Positions 27,630 through 40,722 of a stretch of DNA of 64,000 bases are shown in pieces (the first letter of the stretch is position 1; every line of letters begins with the position of its first letter). Position numbers and translations under genes: made by a program. The notes under the pieces were generated by a model that worked only from the letters and a program-made list of their open reading frames with translations, was not told the origin of the DNA and did not search any database. The DNA comes from Eleginops maclovinus (lineage: Eukaryota > Chordata > Actinopteri > Perciformes > Eleginopidae). The DNA lies in NCBI RefSeq assembly GCF_036324505.1, contig NC_086352.1:28352312-28416311 (forward strand), read 5' to 3'.

Positions 27630-29230
27630 TAAGCTAAAATTATACAAATTTGAAACATATTTTCAGATGAGTGTGGTAGTCTTTGTGTGTCCCTGGCACA
27701 CCGGCAGTTTCATTATTTTGCAAGCTCCCTCTTTATTCTACTGTGTTATCAAATCCCAATTGAATCTTTGCTCCATCTCTTCCCTAATGTATGACTTAAA
27801 ATAGAGGGAAGGAAAAAGGCTAATTTCTCCTCCCTGGAGACAGATCAATACCTGATGATTGAGAAGGCGGCTGAAAAGCGTGACAGCAGGAGTAAGAGGA
27901 AATGGAAGAAGAGAGTGTATAATGAGCAAGAAAAGCTGAACAAATATAGCACAACATTCTTGTCAGAGTGGATTTTGAATAAAGTGTGAAGATGTGGGAG
28001 GTTGTTTGGCTTGGGGGGTGGATTTTCAGTGAATGTGTGTGGCCTATATACGTTTGTTGTGTGGGTGGGAATGTGTTTAGCTACGTAGGTTGCTATAGGT
28101 GTCTGTATCTGAAGGAATGTGCGACTGCGTGTGCTGTTTTAAAAAGCCTATCTTTGTCCAAATGTGAGATGAGTTTTGCGTATTCATGTGTGGAAACATG
28201 TTGTCCTGGGCTCATGTGTATATACAGAAGTGTGTGTGCATGCATATGCGTATTCAGCCTTATCTTGGGTGTCTGCATGCTTCATATGCATGTGGCAATA
28301 TTTTTGTAGACTCTCTTCACTATTGGGCCATCTGCCCGAGGTGATAATAAACACATTAGCACTCAGCCTGAAGCAGAACCACATCTCACCGGCTGCCTGA
28401 GAATCACTCGTTTTTATTACCTTTACATCTGCTCTGAGAACCTGCAAATATGTTTTCATATTGCCTCCTGCTGCAGTGCACACCCAGCAGTATCATGTTT
28501 GTAATGTTGTAGGCCATTTGAAGATTGCTTTGATTGGAGATTACTTTCAGCGGAGCCCACAGATTCAGACAAATGGATTTTTGCTTCAGCTTTATGCCAC
28601 TTTTTAGCCTCTTTTAGCTCTTTGTTTTGGTTTTACGGCACTTAGATTTTATTGTTTGGACTGATAGCAGAGCCAAGCCTTTTAGAAAAACCCACCAACT
28701 ATAGAATATCTTCAGTAGACTACAGTAGACTGTAGGAGCCAATTAGCGCCTATAATATATAGATGGGAACCAATGTTTGTGAACTCTGAGGTTTTGCCGG
28801 ATAGGTAAACAGTTTTTGTCCACACAGACACGGTCCTACACCCACACAGATGCTGAGGTAAAGTTGGCTTCCAAAATATAGTTATTGTCTTTCTAGGTGT
28901 TATCTTAGGTATGCTGACGGAAAGCTGATTTGAAATAAATGGACAAAAGTCACTGGAAAATAAATGGACTAAATTTTCAATTGGAAACTTTGTATCAGAC
29001 AATGAAATGTATGCAACAGTGAGGTCAACAAAGTGCACCTCAGTGGCCTAACGCGTTGGCTCCCTCTAGAATCACTGTTGCGTTTGCCCCTTTATTTGTT
29101 TGTGTTCACTCGGCAATATAATGTTCCAAAAAGTGGTAAACAAAGGCCTTGCATGAGCAAACTGTTTTCTCATTAGTCCGAATTGTTACTGGGGAAGATT
29201 TACCTCAAATGTTTTTATGGGAATAAACTA
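27630..29230. other. Intergenic DNA, no gene seen
   Basis: No supported gene or clear repeat. The stretch from 28320 to 28480 is higher in GC and complexity than its surroundings and could be conserved non-coding sequence, but nothing in the sequence alone proves it. Confidence 0.35.
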
Positions 29231-29235
29231 GCATT

Positions 29236-29432
29236 TAGGGGCCATATTTTGCTCATTTGCAGGTCTATATTTATTTTGTATCTCTTCTGTGAAATGTTTG
29301 AATCTCTTAATGGTCAAAGAGTTCTTTATTTTTCTCATACTGTGCTACAGCACCTCTTTTCACCCTCAGTCTGAAACCAGAGCCCTGTCTGCCCTGAAAA
29401 AACACACTACAAGAAAAGGAAAACCCCAAAAC
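29236..29432 (+). repeat. TTAA-type MITE, internally deleted copy
   Basis: Starts GGGGCCATATTTTGCTCATT and runs through CACCCTCAGTCTGAAACCAG, then jumps to the 3' block ACACACTACAAGAAAAGGAA and AACCCCAAAA. About half the family consensus is missing. Confidence 0.7.
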
Positions 29433-29469
29433 GCCCTGTCTCTCTACAGTACTTGTACTCTTAATTTTA

Positions 29470-32400
29470 TTAAATAATTACTAAGGCCACCGTCTTCAAC
29501 CTTTATTTGAAGGTAATATTTAGTTTGCCGAATACAATTGCTTTCACTGTTTACACATAGTGCTTTAGACCTGAAAATACTTCTTTATCAACTTGCTGTA
29601 ATTATTTAATTAGGCAGAATGAGAAGCCTTTAACAGTCTAAAAGTAGTAATCTTGTCAATCTTCAAACCCAGCAATTTCTATCGTGAGCACTTTGCTCAA
29701 GCTGAAATAAAATCAGTTCTTTGAGTGGCTGTTTCACTATCGGTGCGATCCAAGTGTAAATCCATCTCTCTGCTTCCATGAACAACCTCTCGTACCCCGC
29801 CACCACCATCTCCTTTATTAGATCAAAGCCACACAGAGAAAGCTATTGTTCCATTGTAGAGTCGAGCACGGCTGCCTGCCTGCTCTGAAGTCAAAATAAT
29901 TCATTGCAAATATGCATGGGTGTACACACATTCATACACGCTTGTCATTGTTTTTAATGTGCCTCTATTTCAGCTGCGTGTGTCTTAAAGTTAAAAAAAA
30001 AGTTGTTTTGTCACATATGTTAATTCACCTAGCAGAAATATTGGCGGAAGGTAAAAACATTTACCAACACATCTAAATTTCACTAATGCTCATATTGTGT
30101 CCTGTTTGCTATCAGTAAGACGAACACATGTAACGTTTTAGTTTGATGGAGGGTTAAAGGGATAGTATGGATATATTGTGCCAGTTAAACAGACACTAGT
30201 ACCAGCACAGCAGCAAAATATATTTTAGTGACCTAAAAGAAAGGCCAATCGTAAAAATCAATATTGGTTTAGGTGTTTGCTAAATTTCAGTATGTTCCAA
30301 TTGCCAGCTGTTAATTCTTTACTTTGGCATTTCATTTTATAAACAGTGAACTAACCGGTAAGGGTTAATTAAGATTTCATACACAAGAAGTAGTCTCGTT
30401 ATGATATCTTGCGAGAGTTGACTCGGTATCTGAGAAGATGTATGAAAAGTGAGTGAGCGTTGTGAAGAGGAAAGCTGAGAAGAGTTGTTGGAATACCGAG
30501 AACGTAGCATAGATTTATTTATTGACTCATATTTTTGGCTGATTTTGAGCATGTGGTTGTTATGCAGGATTTCAGATCAATCCTATTTTTTTGAAGGATT
30601 GATAGACAAAATAATTATAGACTGGATTAAGGGGAAAAACATTCTATATCTCTGTAGCGTCCTTTCCATAGTGGTGTCAGAAACAGATGCCCAATCTGAG
30701 CCTGTCGGTGTCACTTACTGTATTAATGTGGAATGGTCCGAAGGGTTACATTGCAGCCTATTAAGTGGTTGCTGGCTGCATCGATTTTGCTCAATACTTG
30801 ACAAATGATTATCCCCATTAGTCAACAAAAACATGGAAAAAAGGGGTCACGGAAAGTAGGCTACATGTCATAGACACACTCTTTCACTTATCCATGATTT
30901 GCGATATTTTTGGTAGGATAGTACATGTGTCATGGTCACTTCTTTTTTTTTTTTTTTGTGCCATTATGCACAGATTGTGCAATCCTTAACACACTCAACA
31001 CAACACGGTGCCCTATACAGGTAGTCATTTAAACACAATTAGTTATTAATTAGATCTTCAGAAGCGTTTGTTTGTGGATTTTACTTGACAGATGCCTCAA
31101 ACCACAGATTATCACTATTACATTTCTGTTTATGCAGTGCTTTTAGAAAATGTGTCAACTTAAAGGATGTTGGTGTAGCTTTGATCTTTGACGGAGCCAG
31201 ACAAGCTGATTCCCTCCGTTTTTTTGTCTTTATGCTAAGCTAGGCTAATTCCAAAGTCAAAAACCATACGAGTCAAATATCTGCAATCCGATCATCAGAC
31301 ACTAAGTAAGTTGACTTTTCTTTTACATTTTGTATATCAGCGGTTAATATGTGACCAGAATGTGAATAATTATTTATTTGACAGAAGGTTGTGTCAAAAA
31401 TCAAATTTAATGAGCTGTAATGTTGCTAAAATCCATCTTACATCATTCCTCTCATTGTCCAGCTTCAAAAAGGCATGTAATACAGGCGTACATCCGAATG
31501 TATTCTCATGTTTACCCACACACAAAAGATGAAACATCTTTTGCTTCATGAGTTCAGACAAACATCTATTGTGACGCTCCAGCTCAAGGCCAACCGCCCC
31601 CATCTCCCAACAACAAAAGGGGGGAGTGGTGGGGGCTGCAGCCTCCTCCTCTCCCACTGCCATCTAAAATATAAAAGCGCCTTTGAAAATGACTTGTGTT
31701 GCAGCATGCAGCCTTGAAAGCCTCAAAGATACTAAACAATGGGAACAGGTCCAAATTATTGGCTGCTGAGAGGAGAGGAGTTTGATCCTGATGAGGTAAT
31801 AATCACCGCCTTTGACACTTTGTTTGAAGCAGATCAACAAACCATATGAACAAGAACCATTAAACGGTTCAGGCCATGGAAACTGTGCTTATTTATGGTT
31901 TTCTATCCCTCCTTATTTGTAATGTCAAGAACACAGATTCTAATGCGTAGACACACTAAATCTGTCCTCTATCTTTGTCAAACTGCTTCATGCTGAGGAG
32001 TTTATTTTGTGATGAAGTATGCACATTTTGTCTCTCAGTCTGTTTTCTACTTTAACCTTGTCCCTATCCGTTATCCTCTCAGCCACCCACCTACGCATAC
32101 ATGTGTGATTATGTACTTTTCCCATGATGCATTTCAGCAATTTCTTGCCTGACCTTGATTCATATTATTCTGTGAGATGGAAACTGTTTTGACAGCAACA
32201 GCAACAAGAGGTTATTGCTACAATGGATGATGATGATACAAAAAAAGTTATGTGCGGTTTTATTTCCAAGCACCAGAAATATATTCATGCATTTTTCCTG
32301 CTGGCGTGTTATTTAAACGAGTTAGAAACATGCACTGTAATGTTTTATTGTTTTAACAACTTTAGTCCTGTTTTTCCTCATTTTAAACTGGGTTTTGCCG

Positions 32401-33920
32401 TATAATGCACTAGCTCAGGCTAAGTCGGTTGTAACGAAAGTGTAGCCACCAGTTGTTGTGCACCTAAACTCATTTTATTTTGAGGTTAAACTGAAAATGA
32501 GCACAACCGAAAGGCTGCAATAGTCCATAAAGTCAATCCTTTGTTAATAATTTAACAATTTCTCTTCATTTTCACTTCCAAATAAATCTGAAATGAAAGG
32601 CCTTTCATATCATCTAACTGCTTATTTTATTATAAATACATTTGATGAATGCAATGTTACTGAAACGAATGACAGCCAAAATATAAGGAAACAAACAATT
32701 ATCTTTTTAAATGTGCATACAAATGTTGGCTCTCATCATACACAATAAGATTTTGAGAGATATTAAAAAGACTAATAAAAACAGCTGCCAGCCTTTATTA
32801 GGACTCTGCCATACTACACTCAAACCATCATCATATACCAGAGGTTGGTATAATAGTCGATATAATTCCCCTGGCAAACTTCAGAGTCCTTTCACATCTA
32901 TCGAGCTTTGCCAGTTTGAAAAAGAACAAAAATCAATATGTGTTACCTGCTTCTCTCAGCGGGGCGAGCGGCTGATTCCAACTCAGAAACCTCCTGGGGT
33001 TGATCAGAGAGAGCACAAACTATAGCTTTCTTTCACTTCCTACTTTCGACTGGATGCAAAACCCTAAATAAAGCATCATGTGCCTGCCGACAAAATCCCA
33101 GCACATAAAGCTTTCTATAATGATCAATACTGCCGCTGTTCTCCACGGAGCCTGCCGGGCCGCTGCGTGACTGATGTTCTGAAGCCGCCTCAGTCGGCCT
33201 CCTACCTGCTGGGCGGGCCAAATCAAAGTTCAGGCTTCTAAGGGAAGGTGGATATAAAAGATCCCACCTCTGACTGAAAGTAAATATGCAAATGTGCACT
33301 TTGAATGAGCATGGACATCAAAGTGCTTAGTGTAATGAGTACTGTAAATCCTGAAATCACTAGTACGATACAAATTCATGTAGTGTTGTAGGAGCAAAGA
33401 TTGCAATGCCTTGAAAATCAATCCCCCTGTGTGCAGACAAAGGCCGAAAAAGGTGTGAGGTTTATGGGCAGGAGAACTGACAGTAAGCAACTGGAGTCTA
33501 ATCTAAAATAAAAAAAATGTGGCTCTGTTATATAAATATGTATTGCTTTTTTACTTCACACTGCCTTCGTTTGTGAAACCAGGATTTTAGTTACAAAGGA
33601 TAACCTTGTAATAAAAGCAACAGTACTATTTTATCTGGGACAAACTAGGAACATGAAGGATTCATGACTACTGACTAAAAGAGAAATCTGTTCACACATC
33701 GCACCGCTCTAGGGAACACGCATGCAGACACCATTAGTGCCCCCTACACCAGCCAACAATCAGGACACTTTGTCTGCTGTAACAATGATGTTTTCCTCTG
33801 TCATGTTAGTGTGCGCTCTACTAGTCTTTAAAAAAAGAGAACCACACTGAGACCTGAGCTCCAATCAGTAATGCGTAATGCTGTTGCTACTTGGGTTTGG
33901 AAGACCACGCTCACGTTTAA
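29470..33920. other. Intergenic DNA with scattered old repeats, no supported gene
   Basis: No gene is supportable over these 4.4 kb. The 29740-29900 stretch is unusually non-repetitive. A block at 31190-31290 (CTTTATGCTAAGCTAGGCTA with a GGAGCCAGACAAGCTGATTC lead) resembles a dispersed fish repeat from memory. A TATA-like AAATATAAAAGCGCC lies at 31667-31681. Confidence 0.4.
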
Positions 33921-33934
33921 AGCGTTCCATTCAT

Positions 33935-34076
33935 TGGGGCTCAGTTCCCATGCACACGGCCCAGGTTCAAATCCGGTAGGGAATATACGTTAACGCCTCC
34001 GTCTCCACCTTTCAAAACATTCACTCTCCAATAAAGGCTTTTCTGGCCTAAAAAATATTTAAAAAAAGAAAAGAAA
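33935..34076 (+). repeat. tRNA-derived SINE, diverged
   Basis: GGTTCAAATCC (about 33964-33974) fits a pol III B box, with a weak A-box region some 30 bases upstream. The tail CAATAAAGGCTTTTCTGGCC then TAAAAAATATTTAAAAAAAG has the form of common teleost tRNA-SINE tails. It cannot fold as an intact tRNA. Confidence 0.6.
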
Positions 34077-34479
34077 CAATACAATCGTCCCATGAAAAAT
34101 GTATCCACACAATAACAACAAATCCCCAGTAGATGTGTATACCCTTGGTTTAAAGAACGCTTTTGAAAAAAGTTGGAAGTTAAGACTGCCTGACTGCAGA
34201 CTTTATTTGGACAATAACTGTACTGACAAAGTTGCTCTATGTTTAACACAGACTAACCAACATACACATCCTAACTTCATCACCGGTAATGGAATGACAT
34301 GCTATTTTTTGGGAAAGAAATCATACACATATGGTGGATCTTACAGACATGATGGATATTGGCGGATGCAGCCATGTTGTGTGGATTTTAATGCTCGTCC
34401 ATTTGCGCTTTTAACTTTCAGCGGAGGCGCTATCGGAAGTTATGCCAGATGTTTACAGAACCGCTCATCCAAATGAGTC

Positions 34480-35270
34480 GACACGTGGCTATGCAGTCCC
34501 ACGGGTTCTCAGCGACACCCATTAAGTAGATCGGTACAAGGGTTGCTGATAATATGGACCGCGTTTATCTAAAGCACTTCAGTCACACACGCAGATTGCT
34601 AACATTGGGATCAATTTGAGGTTGAGTGTCTTGCTTAGACAACCTGCCAACCTGCTGAGTAGCAACAACAACAGCTGTCAAGATAATCAGGAAAATGGAG
34701 GAACATATTGATGTTTTTCCTTCAGTAATAGACAAACTCACTTGATCACAAGCTCTCTTTCTTGCTGAGGGGAAGTAATACCATGAAAGACATTATGCCT
34801 CCCTAAAGTAGCTTTTCATTTATTTTTAAGACACTGCTTTATATTCATCGTGTGGCTCATGCGTGTCTGGAAAACAGAACTGTTTTTGCAGCTGCATATA
34901 TCCTTGAGCTATTTCTTGATAAAATCAGAATGATCTGCACGTTGCTGTCTCTAAAACTAAACAGTTTAAGATACCTTTTGGATGTATACAACTACACATT
35001 GAATATATTATTATGTATCATCCTCAGCAATGCCACGACTATATTGTTTATTAATGCCGATTGATATCTTGATTTGGTGTACAGTAAGTAAGACATTTTC
35101 ATTGTTTTTGACTTGAATAAATGTGTACATATGAAAGGTATTTCAGACATTCAAATATCTGTAGTTTTTGGACATCTTCAGTATGAAAACATTAATTTCT
35201 CTGGCTTTTATGAGAATGAAATGTTTAAATTATTCTCTTGTAAAACCTATTTATTTAACATAAATCTGAA
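34480..35270. other. Intergenic DNA, no gene seen
   Basis: AT-rich sequence without a supported gene or repeat. Confidence 0.4.
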
Positions 35271-35272
35271 TT

Positions 35273-35410
35273 TAAAGAGCCCCTATTATGCTATTTTGGG
35301 ATTTCCCTTTTTGGGGTTGTGCTATATAGGTTTTTGTGCATGTAAATGGTCTGCAAAGGCTAAAATCCCAAAGTTCCTTCTCCTTATTCAAACTATCCTC
35401 ATTTTGTACA
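35273..35410 (-). repeat. TTAA-type MITE, 3' end variant
   Basis: Read on the minus strand it ends CCCCAAAAAGGGAAATCCC, ATAGCATAATAGGGGCTC and then TTTAA. The adjoining part (TGTAAATGGTCTGCAAAGGC to TTTTGTACAG) matches the first 60 bases of the window, so this is a second variant of the family. Confidence 0.65.
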
Positions 35411-35529
35411 GTGGAATGTATTATTTGCAGTATTACCCTACCATCCTTTCTCATTAATGGATCTTCTTTCAACTCTGCTTTTGGCTTTTTGATCCTTGCA
35501 AGGCCTGACAGCACCCTCCTCCCCGTCCA

Positions 35530-38500
35530 CCTCCTCCCTTAACAACTGCACAAAAGATAAAGAGAAAAAAAGCATGAATGTCTAATACGCACCCCTTCCA
35601 CAACCTCAATGTTACAAGCTGGAGATGGAGCGACCTGGTCACTTGGGACATAATATCAAAGAAAGACGGGGGGGCTGTTATCTGGAGGTGCAGTGACAGA
35701 CCCCTGCTACTGCTGCTGTCCCTCTCATTAGTCCCCCTCTTCCTCCTTCCCTCCCCCCTCCACTCTCATCCTCAACACTTGTCACCGTGCTGTCAGCTTG
35801 CCCGCTCAGCTGTAGCCACGGGACCAGCCTGGGGACCGGATGGATGGCATGGATGAAGGACAGAAAGAAGGAATAAAAAATGAAAGCTTCTCGAGGTGTA
35901 AGCCAGACTTGTCAGCTGAAGCAAACAACAGAGGAAGATCCATTTCTATGGACTCTAATCCATCCTGTAAACATCTTCTTTCTACTGCCACAGCCTGAGT
36001 ACAAAGAAAACCTGGAGCAGGAAGACTTGCTTTTTCAAAACTGTCAATTCAGCCTGTACCACTACAGAGACACAGAAATACAAAAAGAGAATACTAACAA
36101 CGGTAGCAGCATCCTGGTGTCTTGCCAGAAAACATTGGTGATGGTGACAGACGAGACAGGAGCGAGGCAGCAGACTGGGCTCATTGTGTGTGTGTCATTA
36201 TGAGAACGTAGCACGTGAAGTCATCATTTATGGAGCCGGTTTATTAAAATGTGAGTAAAATGCATGAAAAATTCAACTGAAAGATTTAAACACAAACTAT
36301 GAGCGAATTATCGTGGTTTGATTTCTGGTTTCGGATTCCTTTTTGTTCTGCTTGATTACCCCCCCAAAAAAGTGTTATATTTTCCAGGACAGCATGCCCA
36401 ATATCTATGATCTGAAACATCAACAGTTTGGGTGTCAGATCCTTGGTATCAAAGAGCTGCTTTTTTAGAGCTGCCATTTTACTTTCACACACATTTTGAA
36501 AAACCACGCAGGGAAAAATGCTTAAGAGGATCAACATTTATCCATTTAGTGCTTGAAAATAATCTGGATTTATCGCTCTCCCTCATATATTCTCTCCTGC
36601 ACTGTTTCAGTTTGTCTGATTAACTCCAGGTATTCATTAATTGACCAAACCAATGGTGAAAACTACTAAATCTAGTGTCACTATCTGAGTCTGCTATTGA
36701 CGTATTCTACAGATGCATGCTTATGTTTACCATATCAGTTTTGAGTCTTAGCATGCTAACATTTGCTTATTAGAACCTTACTTTAAGTAACCTATTGTTA
36801 TTGATAAAGTAAAGGGTGTTTGATTAGCAGAATGTAGTCATAAAATACAGGACAGACTGAAGTGGAGGATTGATAGACGATGATGCCTACGCCAGAGTAA
36901 AAACTCTGATCTACATGAAGGATGTAAGTATGACCCTTTCATATAGTCCACGGTGTTTCTGCAGTATCTCAGGAAGGACTAATCAAACTCTGGAGAGGGC
37001 CATATAAATTTGTATGTTACCTGAAGACAACCTTGTAAAATTGTGTTAAATTAAAAGCCGCTGCCTGAATTGTTTGGCTCCTAAAGCAGTGTTATGGCAA
37101 GCATGGCCTCGGCCAGGTGAAGGTCCTGTGTGGTCTTGAGGGTTGAGCAGAAGGGGTTCTAGTTGGTTGCAATATGCAACCTCAACACTGAATGCCGCCA
37201 TATCCGACACACTGTCAAAAATAGCATCTTAAAGAAAACTCACAATTTCTACCTTATTGAGACCTGTCACTCTCTAACTGGCAAATGCATCACAGGATGA
37301 TGGTGCATAAAACGTATTGATGGGAAAAATCCTATGAAAGATTTTTACTTCTCGGGACTGGAGAGAGGTTTAAGTGATAGTAAAGTTTTGGTACATGGAG
37401 CAGAGTGGTACATGGAGGTGAGTGATATTTTTCAGGATGTGTCATGAGACGAATCAGTGCTGCAACAGAGGGATTACCACAAAATGACACCCTGTATAAC
37501 TCAAATATGCCTTCTACTGCTGTACTGGCATGTCTCTCCACTCAGGGCTTATGGTCTGACTTGTTCATAGCAGTAATCCTAAAATCCTAAGTGAATGCTT
37601 AGAAATAATTTGGCTTTCACATCATAGTTTACTATGTTTTCACACTGTTGTGCTCACACAAAACTCACCTGCAGTAAGTCAATAATCTCACATGGTTTGA
37701 TGCAGTTTGTTTTCTTTGTGTGGGATGTGAGTTGCGTTTTCGAGGTCTGGGTTGCTCAGAGGAAGCAGCTATCCATATGCTTTGAGTATGCTGGTTGTTT
37801 TTTGCAGAGGTGTATTCAACAGCAGCTAAACAACCTTTGCCAATGGCCCACATCAGTTTTATTTGGAAAATACTGACAGTTTTACTGTTACAGCACCAGC
37901 TTCGTCAATACAACAGGAACAGCAATGTGTGTGGACTTGACGGACGGCTTACAATTTGTGATATGTCCCCCTAACTCTTTGTAAATAATCTCTAACAGCA
38001 TATATTCTGCATCCCTGTAGTTAAGAAACCATTGTTTTATTTTAATACTTTGTTTTTGCAAAGCTCCTTACAACATTCATTCATTCTGCAGCTCAGATAT
38101 ACTTCATATATAAAACCACTGCTGTCCTTTGCTAATTTATAGAAGGTCGTTCATGTAATTTGTTGCTCCTGCGTCACTCCTGAATCTTGTTCAGAAAACC
38201 AGCGAGGCCATCTCTTTTTAAATCATTTGGTTACTATGGAAGTGCATTGCTTTAACCATGGAAATACATTTTTAATGCTATGTTGTAATTACGCACCCCA
38301 AAGCCCACCCTGGTAATTACAAGATACATTTCTCAGAACTATAAGAAAAGATAAGCATTGTATAATTATGCTAAGTCATAATTACAAGATACAGCAGTCA
38401 TAATGATTTCCTTTTTCTTTGGTGAATGCTATGCATTTTATGTAGGAATGGCAACTGATTAGTGCTGGTGTGCACTGGAGTACATCCCGTCGAGGACCTT

Positions 38501-38640
38501 TAATGAACTGAGATCCATGAAGTCTTTTTTGAAAACAATCTTGTTGTGGATCAAACATTTACGGTGCAATGTTATGCATTTGTTAAAGAAAAAGAAAACT
38601 GGGGATTGTGTGGCATGTATAGGGGTTTTGGAGAACAGAG
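35530..38640. other. Intergenic DNA, no supported gene
   Basis: A pyrimidine-rich tract lies at 35700-35790. No gene with splice-site or family support was found. A short imperfect duplication (TAATTACAAGATACA) occurs at about 38313 and 38379. Confidence 0.4.
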
Positions 38641-38668
38641 TGAAACTAGATTTTGCTACATGAAATAT

Positions 38669-39072
38669 CCATCCATCCATCTTCTCCAGCTTTTCTGTCA
38701 GGGTCGCGGATGTAACAGCTCCAGCAGAGAGCCCCACACTTTCCTTTCCCTGGCCACATCAACCAGCTCTCACTGGGGGATTCCAAGACACTCCCCGGCC
38801 AGCGAAGAGATATAATCCCTCCACCTGGTCCTAGGTCTACCCCTCGGTCTCTTCCCAGCTGGACGTGCCTGGAACACCTCCCTAGGGAGGCGCCCACGTG
38901 GCATCCTCACTAGGTGCCCGAACCACCTCAACTGGCTCCTTTCAACGCGAAGGAGCAGCGGTTCTACTCCGAATCCCTCCCGGATGACTGAACTTCTCAC
39001 CTTATCCCTAAGGGAGATGCCAGCCACCCTGCGGAGAAATCCCATTTCGGCCGCTTGTATCTGCATATATTT
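38669..39072 (-). mobile_element. 5'-truncated LINE (non-LTR retrotransposon) 3' end with target duplications
   Basis: The minus strand encodes the C-terminal tail of a LINE ORF2 protein: IQAAEMGFLRRVAGISLRDK, then LRWFGHLVRMPRGRLPREVF and RPRGRPRTRWRDYISSLA. A frameshift near 38775 breaks the last ~35 residues. The 3' end is a (GGAT)n run (GATGGATGGATATTTC). The insert is flanked by an 11-bp direct repeat, ACATGAAATAT, at 38658-38668 and 39073-39083, as made by target-primed reverse transcription. It is a dead copy. The clade (Rex/RTE/L2-like) is not resolved. Confidence 0.88.
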
Positions 39073-39089
39073 ACATGAAATATGATGCG

Positions 39090-39840
39090 TTTTATTCCTT
39101 TTTATTTGGTACTGTAAGGGCCCTGTCAATTCTCTTTGGACCAATTTATAGGGTTTTAGAAAAGCTTTGTCATTCAAGAGAGACGAAGAGCATCAGAGCC
39201 AAGACTTGGATAAAATAAGGTAAACGGTTTTCCTATTAAGAGGATCTGTGTTCCTGAATATCGGAGTAGATTCACCGCTCTGACTTTTTTTATAAGCTTT
39301 TGCAACGTGGTAGTGGCATGAGGAAAGGCAGTGTAGTGCTTTCTTCTCACATTCTGCAACCTGTGTCATCATTTGAGTGTGGTGTATTGAGTTGGTATAC
39401 CTTTGTCGGGTGCAGCTTAGGCGAAGATAACTGTAAAGAGTGTTTGCCTTTCCTGCATACATGTCAACATAAATAAGTCACATTTCCCCTCCAGACACAC
39501 TTCCATTTCCCTTGGTCACCTGTTACTATGCTCCTTTACCAGCACTGCAGCAGCTCTACATACCACTTGATTTTCTTCTCAGATTGTCCTGCTTTGCACC
39601 GTTGCTTTCAAACCTCTGATTTAGGTTTTTAAAAGCAACCTAAAATAACTCCATGTTAAGACCCAATGCGATCGCTTGGGTCAAAGTCATGTGTTTGTTT
39701 CAATTATCCATTACATCCATACATATCATATTTTTACCACATCTTCTGACTTTCGGAGCACTGGCTCTGGGTGTCGTATGATGCTGCAGATGGTTTTTTC
39801 ATAGTTATCACCTGAAATCCTGGTTTGTCTCGTACATAAA
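39090..39840. other. Intergenic DNA, no gene seen
   Basis: No supported gene or repeat. Confidence 0.4.
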
Positions 39841-39845
39841 CTTAA

Positions 39846-40123
39846 AGAGTACATTATATGCTCATTTTCAGGTTCATATTTGTATTCTATGCCTCTATTG
39901 TGACATGTTTACATGCTTTAATGTTCAAAAAAGTGCTTTATTTTTCTCGCAGCCCCTCTTTTCACCCTCTGCCTGAAACCAGAGTCTGCTCTGATTTGGG
40001 TGTTGGAGCACTGGCCAATGGAAGCAGGAGACTTACATAGTGATGTCACTATGAAACAGAAGAACACAAAGGAGTCTAATGGAGGGGGGAAAGGGAAACC
40101 CCAAAAAGCATTATAAGGCTTCT
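39846..40123 (+). repeat. TTAA-flanked MITE copy with internal deletion
   Basis: It is bounded by TTAA at 39842-39845 and 40124-40127. It starts AGAGTACATTATATGCTCAT and ends ACCCCAAAAAGCATTATAAG. The central block with the paired ATTGG motifs is partly deleted. Confidence 0.78.
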
Positions 40124-40645
40124 TTAAGAGTGCCTTTTGATTCGGTATCAGTCACTGAAGGCTGTGAAAAAATGTACGTATTTGACGCCCCGGGAATAAT
40201 TCAGGACTTTCAGCTCTATGTTGATCATCAACAACAAATGCTAGCTAACTGCACTCATGACAAATGAAGACTGTGTATTTAGCCGTACATGACAAAACTC
40301 AAAAATGGAGCACAGAAGTGGGCTAAGCTGCCGGAGTGGTTTGAGAATTATTTTCACCAGTGTAAACTGTAAATCCAAGCTGCATTATGCCCCAAAGCAG
40401 CGAGCTCACAACTTTACAGAATCGTCTCCCAAACCTTTAGGGGGGATTTATAAGTAGAGCATTCCTTTACTTAACTAAGCACTATAGTGTGTATGTGCTG
40501 TAAGAGTGTGTTGGTATGATACTGTGCGATCTAGATATACTGTAGGTCAGAGTATCTTTTATCTGCTGCTTTCTTTGTTTGCTTTCTCCACATCAGGATA
40601 CGCCTTCAGTCGTGGACAAAACAGGGCAAAAGCAGCTGGACACAG

Positions 40646-40646
<1 letters not shown>

Positions 40647-40720
<74 letters not shown>
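40647..40720. repeat. (CA)n microsatellite
   Basis: About 37 uninterrupted CA units. Confidence 0.98.

Positions 40721-40722
<2 letters not shown>

Noticed and set aside
33935..34010. Possible tRNA gene
   Set aside because: Only the B box is well kept; the acceptor stem does not pair and a SINE tail follows, so it is a SINE and not a tRNA gene.
34099..34476. 125-codon plus-strand frame
   Set aside because: No family resemblance, no splice or promoter support, and it starts right after a SINE; most likely chance.
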